Below, in pieces: positions 5,730-6,927 of a stretch of 6,927 bases of DNA. How positions within the stretch are numbered: the first letter of the stretch is position 1; every line of letters starts with the position of its first letter. Both the position numbers and the translations under genes were made by a program. The notes beneath the pieces are model-generated. The model worked only from the letters and a program-made list of their open reading frames with translations, ran no database searches and was not told the DNA's origin. Source of the stretch: Adhaeribacter sp. (lineage in GTDB: Bacteria > Bacteroidota > Bacteroidia > Cytophagales > Hymenobacteraceae); assembly GCA_028288395.1 (NCBI GenBank), contig JAQBNV010000271.1:1-6927 (forward strand), in the 5' to 3' direction.

Positions 5730-6927
5730 TTATCTTCTGGCACCTTTACTAATGGCATCCAGGTTAGCTAAACCAGTAGCAGCTTCTTTATTGCTAGGGT
5801 CTAATTTTTTAACTTCCTGCCAGTATTTACGGGCAGTAGAATAATCCTTTGCTTTATAAGCATAAATTCCTAACATGTAATTGGCAGCTACTAAATAACT
5901 TTTATAAGCTTCAGCTTTCGTAGGATCTTTGTTTACCACCTTTATAAACTCATCATAAAGCGGCTTCGCATCACCTGATTTATCTTCATCCTTTTCATCC
6001 GCAATACGTGCTCTTTGAAATACGCCGTGGGCATAGGTCGGGTTGGTTTTTAATACAACGGTATACAGGCTATCGGCTGGTGCCATTTGTTTATTGGCAT
6101 AATAGGCATCTGCTAATCTAACATTATACACGTTCAGGTTTTTAGGCTGGGCCGCAATAATTTTTTTATAAATAGCAATGGCTTTTGTATAATCTTTTTC
6201 TTTGGCATAGAAAGAGGCAATATCATCCATCAACTCCACATTAGTCGGATCCATTTCCAAGGCTTTGTTGAAGTTAGTCTGAGCCAAGTCTTTTTTGCCA
6301 GCGATAGCCAGCATCCGTCCGTAATAAGCATAATCCGAAGACAGTACAGAAGCGGGGTCGGCTACTTTAAAGTAGTTTTCCATGGTTGTTAAAGCTTCTG
6401 CGTTCTTATCGGTTTCGTACAACGAATATGCTAATACCCGGTTCATTACAGCGTGTTTTGGGTCGCGGGACAGTACCTGCTGGGCTTCTGTAATAGTGCC
6501 GGGATAATCCTTCGTTAAAAATAAAAATGAAGCGTATTTGGCCCGGGTATCTGCCGTGTTTTCAGCCATCGAAATATATTTCCGGTAGTTTTCTAAGGCT
6601 TGGTCGTATTTACCGGCAAAGTAGTACATCTCACCTAATTCACGGTAGGCGGGCGCATAGTTTGGATCGGCAGCAATTGCTGCTTGTAAAGCATTTTGGG
6701 CTTCGTTGAAGTTACGCGAACGTACGTAAAGTTGGCCACGGCGGAAATGCGTTTTAGGATTTTTGTTATCGATTTGTAAAGCCCGGTCGTAGCTGGTCAT
6801 GGCGGCTCCACCACCGTTAGGTGCTAACTGCTGCACATCACCCATAATCAGAAATACTTCCGGGTCTTTGTTTTTTGTTAATTCATTTGCCCGGTTCAGA
6901 TATTCTATGGCTTTGGTAACGTCTTTT
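5730..6927 (-). CDS. Tetratricopeptide (TPR) repeat protein, C-terminal part (partial at right edge)
   Basis: The minus-strand frame is open to the window edge: upstream of the ATG at 6845 it continues for 27 residues (…KAIEYLNRANELTKNKDPEVFLI) that themselves look like TPR helices, so that ATG is internal and the N-terminus lies beyond 6927. The visible 398 residues are about ten tandem 34-residue TPR units, each closing with the typical D-P-x-N/K/Y turn (AADPNY, SRDPKH, EMDPTN, AAQPKN, KTNPTY, NKDPTK, KLDPSN) and carrying G/A-x-x-Y/F positions (RRGQLYV, ELGEMYYFAGKYDQAL, DIASFYAKEKDYTKAI). The repeats form an alpha-solenoid for protein-protein contacts; no enzymatic domain is visible. One unit has an unusual GGG turn (APNGGGAAMTSYDRAL). 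The C-terminus ends basic (SKGARR). Cellular location cannot be judged without the N-terminus; in Bacteroidota many such proteins are periplasmic or lipoproteins. The specific function is unknown. Confidence 0.9.
   Translation of the reverse strand, partial: KDVTKAIEYLNRANELTKNKDPEVFLIMGDVQQLAPNGGGAAMTSYDRALQIDNKNPKTHFRRGQLYVRSRNFNEAQNALQAAIAADPNYAPAYRELGEMYYFAGKYDQALENYRKYISMAENTADTRAKYASFLFLTKDYPGTITEAQQVLSRDPKHAVMNRVLAYSLYETDKNAEALTTMENYFKVADPASVLSSDYAYYGRMLAIAGKKDLAQTNFNKALEMDPTNVELMDDIASFYAKEKDYTKAIAIYKKIIAAQPKNLNVYNVRLADAYYANKQMAPADSLYTVVLKTNPTYAHGVFQRARIADEKDEDKSGDAKPLYDEFIKVVNKDPTKAEAYKSYLVAANYMLGIYAYKAKDYSTARKYWQEVKKLDPSNKEAATGLANLDAISKGARR

Noticed and set aside
6527..6709. Plus-strand 60-residue frame opposite the TPR gene
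   Set aside because: Antisense shadow across several regular TPR units.
5730..6845. ATG at 6845 as the true start of the TPR protein
   Set aside because: The same frame continues to the right edge with TPR-like sequence (EYLNRANEL…DPEVFLI), and 6845 would begin in the middle of a TPR unit.
1..6927. Hidden defence, mobile or other novel multi-gene system
   Set aside because: All substantial coding space is taken by conserved envelope, rRNA-modification and TPR genes; no direct or inverted repeats of mobile elements, spacer arrays, tRNA or integrase remnants were seen.

Overview
The window looks like core chromosome of a Bacteroidota bacterium, most likely a Cytophagales/Hymenobacteraceae-type organism (Adhaeribacter, Pontibacter or Hymenobacter relatives). 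This rests on gene content and style: uppS-bamA followed by two tandem OmpH/Skp-like genes, signal peptides cleaved just before Gln (…AEA|Q, …SYA|Q, …SNA|Q), no Shine-Dalgarno sequences at the starts, and TAnnTTTG-like promoter elements. The genus is an inference by eye, not a database result.

Layout. Positions 1-481 (+) hold the 3' part of uppS, which makes the C55 (or similar) polyprenyl diphosphate carrier for cell-wall and O-antigen sugars. Six bases later bamA (488-3001, +) encodes the complete central subunit of the outer-membrane beta-barrel assembly machine: signal peptide, five POTRA domains and a barrel. A structured 159-bp gap (3002-3160) follows, with two hairpins and a promoter-like box. 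Then come two Skp/OmpH-family periplasmic chaperone genes in tandem (3161-3856 and 3879-4532, +), closed by a strong intrinsic terminator at 4555-4590. The complete RluA/RluD-type 23S rRNA pseudouridine synthase gene (4639-5667, +) is probably its own transcription unit. It converges on a TPR-repeat protein gene on the minus strand (5730-6927, N-terminus beyond the window). The two convergent genes share a perfect 36-bp palindrome at 5681-5716 that can act as a bidirectional terminator.

How the genes fit together. uppS, bamA and the two ompH genes form an envelope-biogenesis cluster: lipid carrier for wall and surface polysaccharide, the outer-membrane protein insertase, and periplasmic chaperones that deliver unfolded outer-membrane proteins to it. 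RluD (ribosome modification) and the TPR protein (protein-protein scaffold, role unknown) are neighbours without an evident functional tie.

I found no mobile element, CRISPR array, tRNA/rRNA gene, defence system or toxin-antitoxin pair, and no sign of a new multi-gene system. The points most worth a second look are the structured bamA-ompH gap, the lysine-ended low-complexity tails on both OmpH paralogues, and the BamA C-terminus, which lacks a final aromatic residue.
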